Source of the DNA: Demequina phytophila
GTDB taxonomy: Bacteria; Actinomycetota; Actinomycetes; Actinomycetales; Demequinaceae
Reading direction: 5' to 3'
Assembly: GCF_000971135.1 (NCBI RefSeq)
Contig: NZ_BBLW01000010.1
Location: 1-53,223, forward strand
DNA: 53,223 nucleotides
The position numbers and the translations under genes are program-made. The notes beneath the pieces are model-generated. The model made no database searches. It had not been told where the DNA came from and saw nothing but the letters and a program-made list of their open reading frames with translations. Of this stretch, positions 8,230 to 17,206 are shown piece after piece. How positions within the stretch are numbered: the stretch's first letter is position 1; each line of letters begins with the position of its first letter.

Positions 8230-9189
8230 ATGGCGACCACGGCACCCCCCGCCGACGCGACCGCGACCCGCTGGTCCAAGGAGGACGCGAAGGCGGCGCG
8301 CAAGGCGAACCGCAAGCGTCACCGCAACGAGAACGCCTGGGCAGCTGCCTTCATGGCGGCCCCGGTCATCGGCTGGGTGGCCTTCCTGCTGTTCCCCATG
8401 GGGTTCTCGATCTACGCGTCGATGACCAACTGGAACGGTCTGGGCAACATGACGTTCGTCGGCTTCGACAACTACGTCCGCCTGGTCCAGGACCCGTACT
8501 TCTGGAAGGCGCTGTGGAACACCGTCTTCTACATGATCGGCATCCCGATCGGCCTGGCGATCTCGCTCGCGCTCGCGCTCGCGCTGAGCCGCAAGATCCG
8601 CGGTCGCACGTTCTTCCGCACCGTGTACTACATCCCCGTCATCTCGTCGCTGGCCGCGGTCGCGATCCTGTGGCAGTGGGCGTACAACGGTGACTTCGGA
8701 CTGGTGAACCAGGCGCTCGACCTGGTGGGCATCGACGGTCCGAACTGGCTCATGGACCCGACGTGGTCCAAGCCCGCGCTCATCATCATGGCCGTCTGGA
8801 AGGGCCTCGGCTACTCCACGCTGCTGTACCTCGCGGCCGTCCAGGCGGTGCCGCGCTCGCTCTACGAGGCCGCCGCGCTCGACGGCGCCAGCGGCTGGAA
8901 GCGGTTCACCAAGATCACGTGGCCCATGGTGCAGCCGGTCACCTTCTTCCTGGTGGTGACCAACATCATCGGCGGCTCGATGATCTTCACCGAGATCAAC
9001 ATCATGACCCCCACGGGCGGCCCCTCGTGGAGCACCGCGTCCCTGGTCTGGTACGTGTGGAACCAGGCGTTCCGCAACCTCCAGATGGGCTACGCGACCG
9101 CGATGGCCCTGGTGCTCGGAATCCTGGTCCTGATCGTGACGATCATCCAGTTCCGCATCAACCGCGCCAACGACTTCTCGATCGACTGA
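8230..9189 (+). CDS. ABC transporter permease, MalF family
   Basis: 319 residues with about six transmembrane segments; the first is near residues 38-60 (AFMAAPVIGWVAFLLFPMGFSIYASM). The coupling loop that contacts the ATPase is EAAALDGASGWKRFTKITWPMV (EAA motif) near residue 215. ATG 8230 is preceded by AGAGGAA. Second gene of the sugar transporter operon, 16 bp before the next permease gene. The partner subunit is the MalG-type protein downstream. Confidence 0.93.
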   Translation: MATTAPPADATATRWSKEDAKAARKANRKRHRNENAWAAAFMAAPVIGWVAFLLFPMGFSIYASMTNWNGLGNMTFVGFDNYVRLVQDPYFWKALWNTVFYMIGIPIGLAISLALALALSRKIRGRTFFRTVYYIPVISSLAAVAILWQWAYNGDFGLVNQALDLVGIDGPNWLMDPTWSKPALIIMAVWKGLGYSTLLYLAAVQAVPRSLYEAAALDGASGWKRFTKITWPMVQPVTFFLVVTNIIGGSMIFTEINIMTPTGGPSWSTASLVWYVWNQAFRNLQMGYATAMALVLGILVLIVTIIQFRINRANDFSID

Positions 9190-9205
9190 GGCGAAGGAGA
9201 ACGCT

Positions 9206-10159
9206 ATGAGCCTCAACGCACAGACCGCCCGCGCCGCCTCCGGCGCGATCCGGGACACCGCGTCGGACACCGGCCGCAAGCTCCCTCAGCAGCGCGGCAA
9301 CATCTTCCAGCGACGCAAGGGCGCCACCCAGGAGAGCCCGGCCGTCAACGCGCTCCTCACGGTCGTCCTGTCGATCGGCGCCATCGTCATGGCCGCGCCG
9401 CTCGTGTGGATGGTCTCGACCTCGCTCAAGACCAAGGACGGCGTCTACGCCCTCCCGCCGGAGTGGATCCCCGACCCGTTCGTGTGGGACACCTACGCCC
9501 GCGTCTTCAACGACACCTACGTGCTGTCCGGCATCAAGAACTCGCTGATCGTCTCGCTCAGCGTGACCATCGTCGGCACGATGTTCTCGTCGCTCGCCGC
9601 GTTCGCCCTCGCGAAGCTCCGCCTGCCGGGCAAGAACGCCATCTTCATCATGCTGCTGTCCGGCATGATGGTGCCCTTCCCGACGCTGATGATCCCGCAG
9701 TTCGTGATGTTCTCGAAGATCGGCTGGGTGGACACGCTGCTCCCGCTGATCGTGCCGGTGATCCTGGGCAACGTCATCATGATCTTCTTCCTGCGCCAGT
9801 ACCTGCAGAACGTGCCCGACTCGCTGGTCGAGGCCGCGCAGATCGACGGCGCCTCGTACTGGAAGATCTTCTGGACCATGATCCTGCCGCTCATCCGGCC
9901 GGCGATCGCGGCGCAGTTCATCCTGTGGTTCATGGCGGTGTGGAACGACTACCTCGCGCCGATCCTGTACCTCAACACCCCCGAGCGTCAGACGCTGCAG
10001 GTGGTGATCGCGAACATGAACGTGCAGTACGCCACGCAGCGCGACTACCCGCTCATCATGGCCGCGTCCGTCATCTCCGTGATCCCGATCCTCGTGGTCT
10101 TCCTGGTGTTCCAGCGCCAGATCATCGAGTCGATCGCCCTGACCGGATCGAAGACCTGA
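9206..10159 (+). CDS. ABC transporter permease, MalG family
   Basis: 317 residues with a soluble N-terminus of about 50 residues, then six predicted transmembrane segments. EAAQIDGASYWKIFWTMILPLIRP near residue 210 is the EAA loop that docks the ATPase. ATG 9206 has AAGGAG at a good distance. It pairs with the MalF-type protein upstream. The next gene (GH43) starts one base after its stop. Confidence 0.93.
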   Translation: MSLNAQTARAASGAIRDTASDTGRKLPQQRGNIFQRRKGATQESPAVNALLTVVLSIGAIVMAAPLVWMVSTSLKTKDGVYALPPEWIPDPFVWDTYARVFNDTYVLSGIKNSLIVSLSVTIVGTMFSSLAAFALAKLRLPGKNAIFIMLLSGMMVPFPTLMIPQFVMFSKIGWVDTLLPLIVPVILGNVIMIFFLRQYLQNVPDSLVEAAQIDGASYWKIFWTMILPLIRPAIAAQFILWFMAVWNDYLAPILYLNTPERQTLQVVIANMNVQYATQRDYPLIMAASVISVIPILVVFLVFQRQIIESIALTGSKT

Positions 10160-10160
10160 C

Positions 10161-11504
10161 ATGACCTCCTCCTCGCACGCGGCCCCGGCACTCGCCGGGG
10201 CCGCGGTCCCTTCACGGCCCGATCCGTCGACGTGGGGCGCTCGGAACTCGCACGACCCGACCGCGGTCCGTGACGACGACGGCGTCTACTGGCTGTTCTC
10301 CACGGACGCCGACGCGGACGGCCCGCTGCGCGACTCCGGTGCTCAGATCCGTCGCTCGACGGACCTGGTGAGCTGGGAGTACATGGGCTGCGCGCTCGAG
10401 GGCGTCCCCGGCCCCGCTCGCGCGCACGCCGGCGCGGACGGTCTGTGGGCCCCCGACGTGGTCCGCGTCGACACCGCGGCCGGCCCGGAGTGGCGCATGT
10501 ACTACTCGGCGTCGACGTTCGGGTCGCGCACCTCCGCGATCGGCCTCGCGGTCGCGCCGCACCCGCGCGGCCCCTGGAAGGATCGTGGCATCGTGGTCGC
10601 CACGGACCACGACCGCGACGGCCACAACGCGATCGACGCCCAGCTGATCGTCGACGGCGACCGTCACCACCTGGTCTACGGCTCGTTCTTCGGCGGCCTC
10701 CACCTGTTCGAGGTGGACCCGGCCACGGGCTTCGCCCTGGACGTGCCGACGCCCGGTGCCCCCGCATCGTCCCCCGGCACCCTCATCGCGAGGCGTCCGC
10801 GGTCCGTCGACACCGCGATCGAGGGGCCGTTCATCCTGCCTCGGCCGGGCGGCGGGTGGGCGCTGATCGTGTCGTACGACTCGCTGGTCAGCACGTATCA
10901 CGTGCGGGTCGCGGTCGCCGACGACCTCTACGGGCCCTACGTGGACCCCGACGGTCGCGTCATGACCGACCTCGATGAGGACCCGCTGGCCGTGGGGCTC
11001 ACGGTGCTCGCGAGCCACCGGCTCGAGGGTGCCCGCGGCATCCTCGCGCCCGGCCACGCCTCCGTGCTCACCGAGGACGGCCACCAGGTGCTGGTGCATC
11101 ACACGCGCTTCGAGGAGACGCCGCGCCAGCACGAGGTCCAGGTCCGTCGGCTGGTGTGGACGCACCAAGGTTGGCCGCTCGTCGCGGTCCAGCCGTGGGC
11201 GGGGGTGCGCGAGGACTCCGACGAGTCCGCGTGGCCTTCGACGGTGGCCGAGCTTGCCGGCGAGTGGGAGATCGTCGACTACGCGGCTCCCACGGACACG
11301 GTCACGCCGTCGCGGCGGGTCGCCGTGGGGGACGATGCCCTGGCCGGGTTGGTCGCGCACGGGTCCGGCCGCTTCACGCGGGCCGACGATGCGCCGGTCG
11401 ACGCGGTGGTGTTCCCCGCGTGGGACGCGGTGCGCGGGCGCGCGACGCTGAGCTTCGCCGCCAGGACCTCCGGACGGGTGGTCGTCGGAACCCGGGTGGG
11501 ATGA
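10161..11504 (+). CDS. Cytoplasmic GH43 arabinosidase-like enzyme
   Basis: 447 residues without a signal peptide, so it probably acts on imported oligosaccharides. GH43 landmarks: NSHDPTAVRDDDGVYWLF (base Asp), HNAIDAQLIVDG (modulating Asp), DTAIEGPFILPRPGG (acid Glu) and YGSFFGGLHLF, closely parallel to the exported GH43 at 4024-5076. About 100 residues follow the propeller; their fold I do not recognise. Starts 1 nt after the permease stop. Two GGGACGATGC copies fall inside (10764 minus orientation, 11329 plus orientation); the second reads GDDA in the protein. Confidence 0.85.
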   Translation: MTSSSHAAPALAGAAVPSRPDPSTWGARNSHDPTAVRDDDGVYWLFSTDADADGPLRDSGAQIRRSTDLVSWEYMGCALEGVPGPARAHAGADGLWAPDVVRVDTAAGPEWRMYYSASTFGSRTSAIGLAVAPHPRGPWKDRGIVVATDHDRDGHNAIDAQLIVDGDRHHLVYGSFFGGLHLFEVDPATGFALDVPTPGAPASSPGTLIARRPRSVDTAIEGPFILPRPGGGWALIVSYDSLVSTYHVRVAVADDLYGPYVDPDGRVMTDLDEDPLAVGLTVLASHRLEGARGILAPGHASVLTEDGHQVLVHHTRFEETPRQHEVQVRRLVWTHQGWPLVAVQPWAGVREDSDESAWPSTVAELAGEWEIVDYAAPTDTVTPSRRVAVGDDALAGLVAHGSGRFTRADDAPVDAVVFPAWDAVRGRATLSFAARTSGRVVVGTRVG

Positions 11505-12217
11505 TGACTGTCGTGGACGCCAGGGACGAGCGCAGGGCCGAGCGCGACAAGGCGCGCATGCGGCTCGAGGGCTCGCCGACCGACGCCGGGGAGATGCCCG
11601 GCTGGTCGGGCCGCATCATGGTGTGGCTGCGCGTGGTCGCGCAGCTGGTCGTGGTGCAGCTGCTCATGATCCTCGGCACCGTCGTGGGGCTGTTCGTGGT
11701 GGGGCTCGGACCCGCCGCCACCTCCGGCTCCGTGCTCCTGCGACGGATCGTCGACGGCGACCCGTCCGACTCGGTATGGCGAGACTTCTGGCGCGGCTAC
11801 GCGGCGCACTTCCGGCGCGCTGCCCTGGTGGTCGCGCCGCTGGTCCTCGTGGTCGCCTTGGCCGTGTACGAGGTGCTCGTGCTTCTGGCCAACGCGTCCG
11901 GGCCTCTCGCCGCGGTGATGATCGGCGCCGTGGGTGCGATGGGTGCGTACGCGCTAGCCGCGCTCGCCTATGCGCCGCACGTGCTACGGCGTTACACCGA
12001 CGGCCCGTTCGCGACGCTGCGGTTCGTCGCCCTCGCGCCGCTGCTGTCGCCGCTCACCGCGATCGGCGCGGTGGTGACCACCGTGACGCTCACGATCGTC
12101 GGGCTCAAGTGGCCGTTCGTGCTGGTGCTCGCGGGATTGTCGATCCCGCTGCTGCTGGTGGGGCTGCTGGTCGACGCATGGCTCGACAAGGTCGACAGGC
12201 GGGCGGCCGCCTCCTAG
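11501..12217 (+). CDS. DUF624 (YesL-type) membrane protein
   Basis: 238 residues. Basic/acidic N-terminus then about five transmembrane segments (e.g. VAQLVVVQLLMILGTVVGLFVVGLGPA and APLVLVVALAVYEVLVLLANA). The pattern GLGPAATSGSVLLRRIVDGD...WRDFWRGY resembles DUF624 proteins, which recur beside carbohydrate ABC transporters; their function is not established. ATG 11501 overlaps the GH43 stop (ATGA), indicating the last gene of the operon; ATG 11504 is an alternative. Confidence 0.75.
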   Translation: MMTVVDARDERRAERDKARMRLEGSPTDAGEMPGWSGRIMVWLRVVAQLVVVQLLMILGTVVGLFVVGLGPAATSGSVLLRRIVDGDPSDSVWRDFWRGYAAHFRRAALVVAPLVLVVALAVYEVLVLLANASGPLAAVMIGAVGAMGAYALAALAYAPHVLRRYTDGPFATLRFVALAPLLSPLTAIGAVVTTVTLTIVGLKWPFVLVLAGLSIPLLLVGLLVDAWLDKVDRRAAAS

Positions 12218-12240
12218 ATTCCGGGCCCGCTGAACCAGTC

Positions 12241-12332
12241 TCCACACATCAGCCCCGCTGAGAGCGCTCCCGCCCGGCAACCGTCGTCGCATCGGCCGAC
12301 CAGGCGGGGTGCAGTTGCACAATCCGTGTGGA
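12241..12332 (+). repeat. Copy A of a ~92-bp intergenic element with terminal inverted repeats
   Basis: Starts TCCACAC and ends GTGTGGA; an internal GCAAC/GTTGC pair is nested inside. It aligns over its whole length with copies at 42897-42987 and 26232-26324; the shared core is GTCGCATCG followed by CCGACCAGG and GTTGCA. It fills the gap between the convergent DUF624 and LacI genes. Confidence 0.7.
12259..12272 (+). promoter_or_regulatory. CebR-like operator sequence in an unexpected place
   Basis: TGAGAGCGCTCCCG matches 12 of 14 bases of the actinobacterial CebR box TGGGAGCGCTCCCA. It lies between two 3' gene ends and inside repeat copy A, so it may be fortuitous or only structural. Confidence 0.3.
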
Positions 12333-12356
12333 ACGTGGTCGCGGAGCCGCTGTCTC

Positions 12357-13397
12357 CTAGATTGCGGTCGACTCCCGCGGCACCACCTCGAAGTCGGTGA
12401 TCACCCGGCGGAACGGCTGGTCCTCGCCCGCGATCCGTGCCAGCAGCAGGTCCACCGCCATGGCGGCGATCTGCTCGCGTCCGGGAGAGATCGAGGACAG
12501 CGTGGGCGAGGCGTACGCGGCGTCCTCGATGTCGTCGAAGCCGATGACCGCGATCTCGCCCGGCACGCTGACGTCGCGCGCGTGAAGCGCGTGCAGCGCG
12601 CCCAGCGCGAGCGCGTCGTTGAGCCCGAAGATCGCGTCCACCTTGACGCCCGAGTCGATCACCCGGTTGGTGCAGTCCGCGCCGGTGGCGCGGTGCCAGA
12701 GGCCGCCCTCGATCACGAGCTCGGGGTCGAACGGGATGCCGTTCGCGGCCAGCGCCGCCTGATAGCCGAGCACGCGCAGGGCCGCGGAGCCCATGGTCTC
12801 GCCCGCGTGCGCGCCGATCACGGCGATGCGGCGGCGGCCCTGGTCGATGAGGTGCTGGGTGGCCGCGCGGGCGGCGTCGACGTTGTTCATGGTGACGTGG
12901 TCCCACTCGCCGCCGAAGATGCGCTCGCCCAGCACCACGAGCGGGTAGTCGACCTTGAGCGCGTCCGCGTCGTCGGGTCCCAGCTCGAGCGGGGAGAAGA
13001 TCAGCCCGTCGGTGAGCTGGCGCCGGTCCGAGGTGAGGACCTCGAGCTCGTGCTGGCGGTCGGCGCTCGTCTGCTCGATCAGCACCACCACCCCGCGGGC
13101 CTCGGCGGCGCGGATCACGGAGTCCGCGAGCTCCGCGAAGTACGGCAGCGACAACTCGGGCAGCGCCAGACCGATGATCCCGGTCTTGCCCTGGCGCAGG
13201 CTGCGCGCGGACAGGTTCATGCGGTAGCCGAGCTCGTCGATCGCGCGCTGCACCTTCTCGCGCGTCGCGGGGCGGATGTGCGGGTAGTCGTTGACCACGT
13301 TCGACACGGTCTTGATCGACACCCCGGCGCGCGCCGCCACGTCGTGCATGGTGACCGTGCCGCGCACGCCCGTTCCGTTCACTCCGGCCCTCCTCAT
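12357..13397 (-). CDS. LacI-family transcriptional regulator (probable arabinan regulon repressor)
   Basis: 346 residues. The N-terminal helix-turn-helix reads VTMHDVAARAGVSIKTVSNVVNDYPHIRPATREKVQ and the hinge helix LSARSLRQGKTGIIGL, followed by the periplasmic-binding-protein-like effector domain (e.g. VPGEIAVIGFDDIEDAAYASPTLSSI). GTG/ATG choices: 13397 gives a 16-residue lead before MHDVAARAG; the ATG at 13349 is a plausible shorter start. A palindrome of the same type as the two operators in the arabinan region lies directly after a -10 TAGGAT upstream, suggesting self-repression and control of both arabinan operons. The effector is probably an arabino-oligosaccharide (inference). Confidence 0.88.
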   Translation of the reverse strand: MRRAGVNGTGVRGTVTMHDVAARAGVSIKTVSNVVNDYPHIRPATREKVQRAIDELGYRMNLSARSLRQGKTGIIGLALPELSLPYFAELADSVIRAAEARGVVVLIEQTSADRQHELEVLTSDRRQLTDGLIFSPLELGPDDADALKVDYPLVVLGERIFGGEWDHVTMNNVDAARAATQHLIDQGRRRIAVIGAHAGETMGSAALRVLGYQAALAANGIPFDPELVIEGGLWHRATGADCTNRVIDSGVKVDAIFGLNDALALGALHALHARDVSVPGEIAVIGFDDIEDAAYASPTLSSISPGREQIAAMAVDLLLARIAGEDQPFRRVITDFEVVPRESTAI

Positions 13398-13530
13398 CGA
13401 CGGCGCTCTCGTGCGACCCTCCGAGGAAGCATGCCAGACGCGCGACGCGCGCGCGAGGACCGGGCCGCGGAGGCACGCTGGCGGGACATCGGCGCCTCCC
13501 CTCCGCGGCAGGCGCGGCGTTCGCGTCTCT

Positions 13531-13544
13531 GCATCGATGTAAAT
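13531..13544 (-). promoter_or_regulatory. LacI-family operator upstream of its regulator gene (site 3)
   Basis: Minus strand TTACATCGATGCAG (13543-13530 within one base), same pattern as sites 1 and 2. The -10 box TAGGAT (13548-13543) runs straight into it, so binding would block transcription initiation. Confidence 0.65.
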
Positions 13545-13610
13545 CCTACCGCGACGCCCCGCTCAGGGACCACCGTTGACCTGTCACCCATCCCGGGCGA
13601 CGATGCGGGC

Positions 13611-14180
13611 ATGGACTCCGCCGACCTGCGCCTCGCCGTCATCCTCGCCAGCACCCGCCCGCGCCGCCGCGGAGCCTCCGTCGCCGCCTGGGTGATGGAC
13701 CAGACCCGCACGCGCGACGCGCGCTACGAGATCGTCGACCTCGCGGACCACCCGCTCCCGATCCTCGACGAGCCCGCCGCCGCCAGCGCCGGCACCTACG
13801 CGCACGAGCACACCCGCGCCTGGTCCGCGGTCATCGAGCCGTACGACGGCTTCGTCTTCGTCACGCCCGAGTACAACCACTCGATGCCCGCCGGGCTCAA
13901 GAACGCGATCGACTACCTCTGGGCCGAATGGCTCGACAAGGCCGGCGCGCTGGTCACCTACGGCAACAGCGGTGGGCTGCGCTCCGGGGAGCAGCTCCGG
14001 ACGGTGCTGAGCGCCGTCGGCATCGCCCACGTGCGCCCCCAGGTGACGCTCATGAACCGCGACGACTTCGACGGCTACACCGCCGCCCCGAACGTCCACC
14101 ACGAGCACGGCCTTGCCGGGATGCTCACCGACCTCGAGCTGTGGGCGGCGGCCATGCGCGGCGTGCGGTCCGCGCGCTGA
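13611..14180 (+). CDS. NADPH-dependent FMN reductase family protein
   Basis: 189 residues. Flavodoxin-like fold: LAVILASTRPRRRGASVAAWV is the phosphate-binding beginning of the FMN site and VTPEYNHSMPAGLKNAIDYL the hallmark loop of the NADPH-dependent FMN reductase / chromate-quinone reductase family. VTYGNSGGLRSGEQLRTVL contacts the flavin ring in relatives. Cytosolic, probably a dimer using NAD(P)H to reduce FMN, quinones or azo dyes; the physiological acceptor is unknown. GACGATGCGGGC immediately precedes the ATG, leaving no classic ribosome site. Convergent with the FUSC gene. Confidence 0.88.
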   Translation: MDSADLRLAVILASTRPRRRGASVAAWVMDQTRTRDARYEIVDLADHPLPILDEPAAASAGTYAHEHTRAWSAVIEPYDGFVFVTPEYNHSMPAGLKNAIDYLWAEWLDKAGALVTYGNSGGLRSGEQLRTVLSAVGIAHVRPQVTLMNRDDFDGYTAAPNVHHEHGLAGMLTDLELWAAAMRGVRSAR

Positions 14181-14240
14181 CGGCACGCGGACGCGTCGCG
14201 CGACGCCCCGCGGGACGATGCGCCGGTCGCGGGCCCCGCC

Positions 14241-15326
14241 TCACCGCCGCGGCCGGTGGACCAGCCCCGTGGCCGCGCCCAGGAGCGCGCCCACCACGGT
14301 GTCGAGCACCCGCTCGATCACCACCACCGAGGTCGGCTCGGTGCCGCGCGCCGCGCCGGCGAGCATCAGCACCATCGGGGTGATGCAGACGAGCGCGAGC
14401 GCGTAGTGCCGCACCACCAGCATCTGCGCCCCGAACTGGAGCGTGCCGAGGATGAGCGCGAGCACCAGCGGCGGCGGCGAGATCGCGCCCGCCACCACCA
14501 CGAACACGGCCGCCCCCGCCGCCGTACCGACTATCCGGTGCAGGCCCCGTTCCACGGCATGCGCGCGCCCGGGACGCGCGCCGATCACCGCGAGCCCCGC
14601 CCCCACGGTCCAGTAGGCGCGCTCGGGATCGACGGCGGCGAGGCTCACCGTGGTGCCGACCACCGCGACGATCATCGCGCGGACGAACAGCTCGGTGGAC
14701 ACCCGGTCCCACCGGGGTCCGGTGATGAGCACCCGCAGCGGTGTCGACGCCGCGCGGCGGATCGCCGGGCGCAGCAGCGATGTGGCGGCGACCAGGCACG
14801 AGAACGCGGTGCCGGCCGCGAACGTCGCGACCACGGTGCCGAACGGCAGGTGGCGCACGCCGTCCTCGAGGACGCTCACGTGAGCGGCGAGCCCGAACGA
14901 GATCATGGGGAACAGCGGCCCCGGTGGCCCGATGGTGAATGCGTACGTGAGCGCCGTCGCGGCCGCCGTCACCGTCACCAGCCCGGCCCCGGTCGCGAGG
15001 GGCCACGGCCCTGTCGCCGCGCCCGCCGCGGCGCACAGCGTGAGGACGAGCGCGACGATCGGCAGGATCTTGACGCGGTCCACGGGACGTCGCGCCGCCG
15101 CGTAGAGGCACGTGAACGCGCCGCTGGAGGCAAGGGTGCCCAGGCTTGCGTGACCCGCGGCGACGCCGACGATCACCGGCACGGCCATCGACACCGCCGC
15201 CTGCAGCGCGACCGGCCAGCGAGGGCCGTCGAAGCGGCGGATGGTGCCCAGGCTCGCCACCGCGCGGCCGGCCCCGCCCGCCCAGGCACGTCCGACGGCC
15301 CGAGCCGACCGTGCATCGTCCGCCAT
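14241..15326 (-). CDS. FUSC-family inner membrane protein (paralogue 1)
   Basis: 361 residues from ATG 15326, preceded by GGAGG. It consists of two similar hydrophobic halves, each starting with a segment such as RWPVALQAAVSMAVPVIVGVAAGHASLGTLASSGAFT and AYWTVGAGLAVIGARPGRAHAVERGLHRIVGTAAGAAVFVVV, typical of FUSC/aromatic-acid-exporter-like proteins. The conserved RxxxRxxGTxxG pattern (RGLHRIVGTAAG) is present. Substrate unknown. A clear paralogue lies at 23924-25021, with near-identical organisation (VxSLGTI-PRWPxALQAA). GACGATGC spans its second to fifth codons (ADDA). Divergent from the SulP gene. Confidence 0.8.
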   Translation of the reverse strand: MADDARSARAVGRAWAGGAGRAVASLGTIRRFDGPRWPVALQAAVSMAVPVIVGVAAGHASLGTLASSGAFTCLYAAARRPVDRVKILPIVALVLTLCAAAGAATGPWPLATGAGLVTVTAAATALTYAFTIGPPGPLFPMISFGLAAHVSVLEDGVRHLPFGTVVATFAAGTAFSCLVAATSLLRPAIRRAASTPLRVLITGPRWDRVSTELFVRAMIVAVVGTTVSLAAVDPERAYWTVGAGLAVIGARPGRAHAVERGLHRIVGTAAGAAVFVVVAGAISPPPLVLALILGTLQFGAQMLVVRHYALALVCITPMVLMLAGAARGTEPTSVVVIERVLDTVVGALLGAATGLVHRPRR

Positions 15327-15433
15327 GGTGCCTCCGTGTCGTCCCTGCCAGCCTGCCACGACGGCACGGCCGAGGGAGGGCTCGACAGCGCACCCGACGC
15401 CGGGGACGGACAGGATGGGAGGAGGGGGTGACC

Positions 15434-17206
15434 ATGGCGACGACGGCGGTGGACAGATGGCTGCCCGGCCTCGCGGTCGCGCGCGGCTACCGCCGCGCAT
15501 GGCTGTGGCCCGACGTGCGTGCCGGCATCGTGGTGACCGCGCTGCTCATCCCGGCGGGCATGGCGTACGCGCAGGTGGCGGGGCTGCCCGCCGAGACGGG
15601 CCTGTACGCCACGATCGTGCCGCTGGTCGTCTACGCGCTGGCGGGGCCCTCCCGGATCCTGGTGCTCGGTCCGGACTCCGCGCTCGCCCCGATCATCGCG
15701 GTCGCGATCCTCCCGCTCGCGGCCGGCAGCGAGGAGCGCGCGGTCGCGCTCGCCGGCCTGCTCGGGATCCTGGTGGGCGTGCTCATGATGCTGGGCGGGA
15801 TCCTGCGCCTGGGCTTCGTGACGGACCTGCTGTCCAAGCCCGTGCGCGTCGGGTACCTCAACGCGATCGCGCTCATCGTGATCGTGTCGCAACTGCCGAA
15901 GCTGCTCGGGTTCTCGACCGACGCGGACGGCATCTGGGCGGAGCTGCTCGCGTTCGCGCGAGGCGTGGCGCAGGGCGAGGCGGTGCCTGCCGCCGCTGCC
16001 ATGGGCCTGGCCTCGCTTGCGATCATCCTGGTGCTCAAGCGTCTCCGCTCGCCGGTGCCCGGCGTCCTGGTCGCGGTGGTGCTCGGCACGGTGGTGACGG
16101 CCGCCGCCGGGCTCGACGACACCCTGCCCGTGGTCGGCGCGCTGCCGCAGGGGCTGCCCGCGCCGGCGCTCGACGGGCTGCGCTGGGCCGACGTCGCGTC
16201 CCTCCTCGCCCCTGCCGCAGGCATCGCGCTGGTCGCGTTCACCGACAGCGCCGTGCTGTCCCGGTCGCTCGCGGCGCGCCGCGGCGAGACGGTGAGCGGC
16301 AGCGCGGAGCTCACCGGGATCGGCGTCGCGAACCTCGCGGGCGGGCTGCTGGGCGGCTTCCCCGTCTCCGCGTCGTCGTCACGCACCCCTGTCGCGGAGC
16401 AGGCGGGCTCCCGCACGCAGCTCACGGGGATCGTGGGCGCGGCGCTGATCGTGGCGTTCATCCTGGTGGTGCCCGGGCTCACGGACCTCCTGCCCGACAC
16501 CGTGCTCGCCGCGGTGGTGATCGCGGCCGTCCTGTCGCTCATCGACGTGCCCGCCCTCGCCGCGCTGTGGCGCATGAACCGACTGGACGCCGCGTTGTCG
16601 CTCGCCGCGACCGCGGGCGTGCTCATCGTGGGGGTGCTCGGCGGGATCGTGGTCGCGATCGTGCTGTCGCTGCTCGCGTTCGTCGACCGCTCGTGGCGGC
16701 CCTACCGCGCCGAGCTGGGGCAGGTCCCCGGACTGCGCGGCTATCACGACCTGTCCCGCTACCCGGCGACGGGGAAGCGCCTGCCCGGGATCGTGCTGGT
16801 CCGCTTCGATGCGCCGCTGTTCTTCGCGAACGGCGAGGCGTTCAACGACTGGATCCGCGAGCGCGTCGCGCACGCCGGACCGCACGTGCATCACGTGATC
16901 CTGGCCGCGGAGCCCGTGACCGGGATCGACACCACCGCGGTGGACGAGCTCGTCGAGCTCGACGACTACCTCCGGACCCACGGCGTGCGCCTCGTCTTCG
17001 CGGAGATGAAGGACCCCGTGGTGGATCAGCTCCGCCGTTACGGCCTGGCGGAGCGGTTCGGACCCGACCGGTTCTGGCCCACGGTCGGTGCGGCCGTGGA
17101 CGACCTCACGGGGACGCTGCGACGCGACCTCGAGGGGACGCGGTGGGACGGGCCGGGCGCGGAGGACGGGACCGGCGCCCCCGGGGACGATGCGACGGCC
17201 GGGTGA
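15434..17206 (+). CDS. SulP-family anion transporter with STAS domain
   Basis: 590 residues. The membrane part (about 1-410) starts WLPGLAVARGYRRAWLWPDVRAGIVVTALLIPAGMAYAQVAGLPAETGLYATIVP, the SulP signature; FTDSAVLSRSLAARRGE and GGFPVSASSSRTPV are further family segments. The C-terminal STAS domain (about 450-570) contains DTTAVDELVELDDYLRTHGVRLVFAEMKDPV. Relatives carry sulfate, bicarbonate or dicarboxylates; the substrate cannot be read from sequence. ATG 15434 follows GGAGGAGG; GTG 15428 is possible. The last codons contain a GGGACGATGC copy (GDDA) whose inverted partner lies just after the stop. Confidence 0.9.
   Translation: MATTAVDRWLPGLAVARGYRRAWLWPDVRAGIVVTALLIPAGMAYAQVAGLPAETGLYATIVPLVVYALAGPSRILVLGPDSALAPIIAVAILPLAAGSEERAVALAGLLGILVGVLMMLGGILRLGFVTDLLSKPVRVGYLNAIALIVIVSQLPKLLGFSTDADGIWAELLAFARGVAQGEAVPAAAAMGLASLAIILVLKRLRSPVPGVLVAVVLGTVVTAAAGLDDTLPVVGALPQGLPAPALDGLRWADVASLLAPAAGIALVAFTDSAVLSRSLAARRGETVSGSAELTGIGVANLAGGLLGGFPVSASSSRTPVAEQAGSRTQLTGIVGAALIVAFILVVPGLTDLLPDTVLAAVVIAAVLSLIDVPALAALWRMNRLDAALSLAATAGVLIVGVLGGIVVAIVLSLLAFVDRSWRPYRAELGQVPGLRGYHDLSRYPATGKRLPGIVLVRFDAPLFFANGEAFNDWIRERVAHAGPHVHHVILAAEPVTGIDTTAVDELVELDDYLRTHGVRLVFAEMKDPVVDQLRRYGLAERFGPDRFWPTVGAAVDDLTGTLRRDLEGTRWDGPGAEDGTGAPGDDATAG

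Noticed and set aside
12241..12332. Insertion sequence remnant
   Set aside because: Only about 92 bp, no transposase codons, no clear target duplication visible; kept as a repeat element instead.
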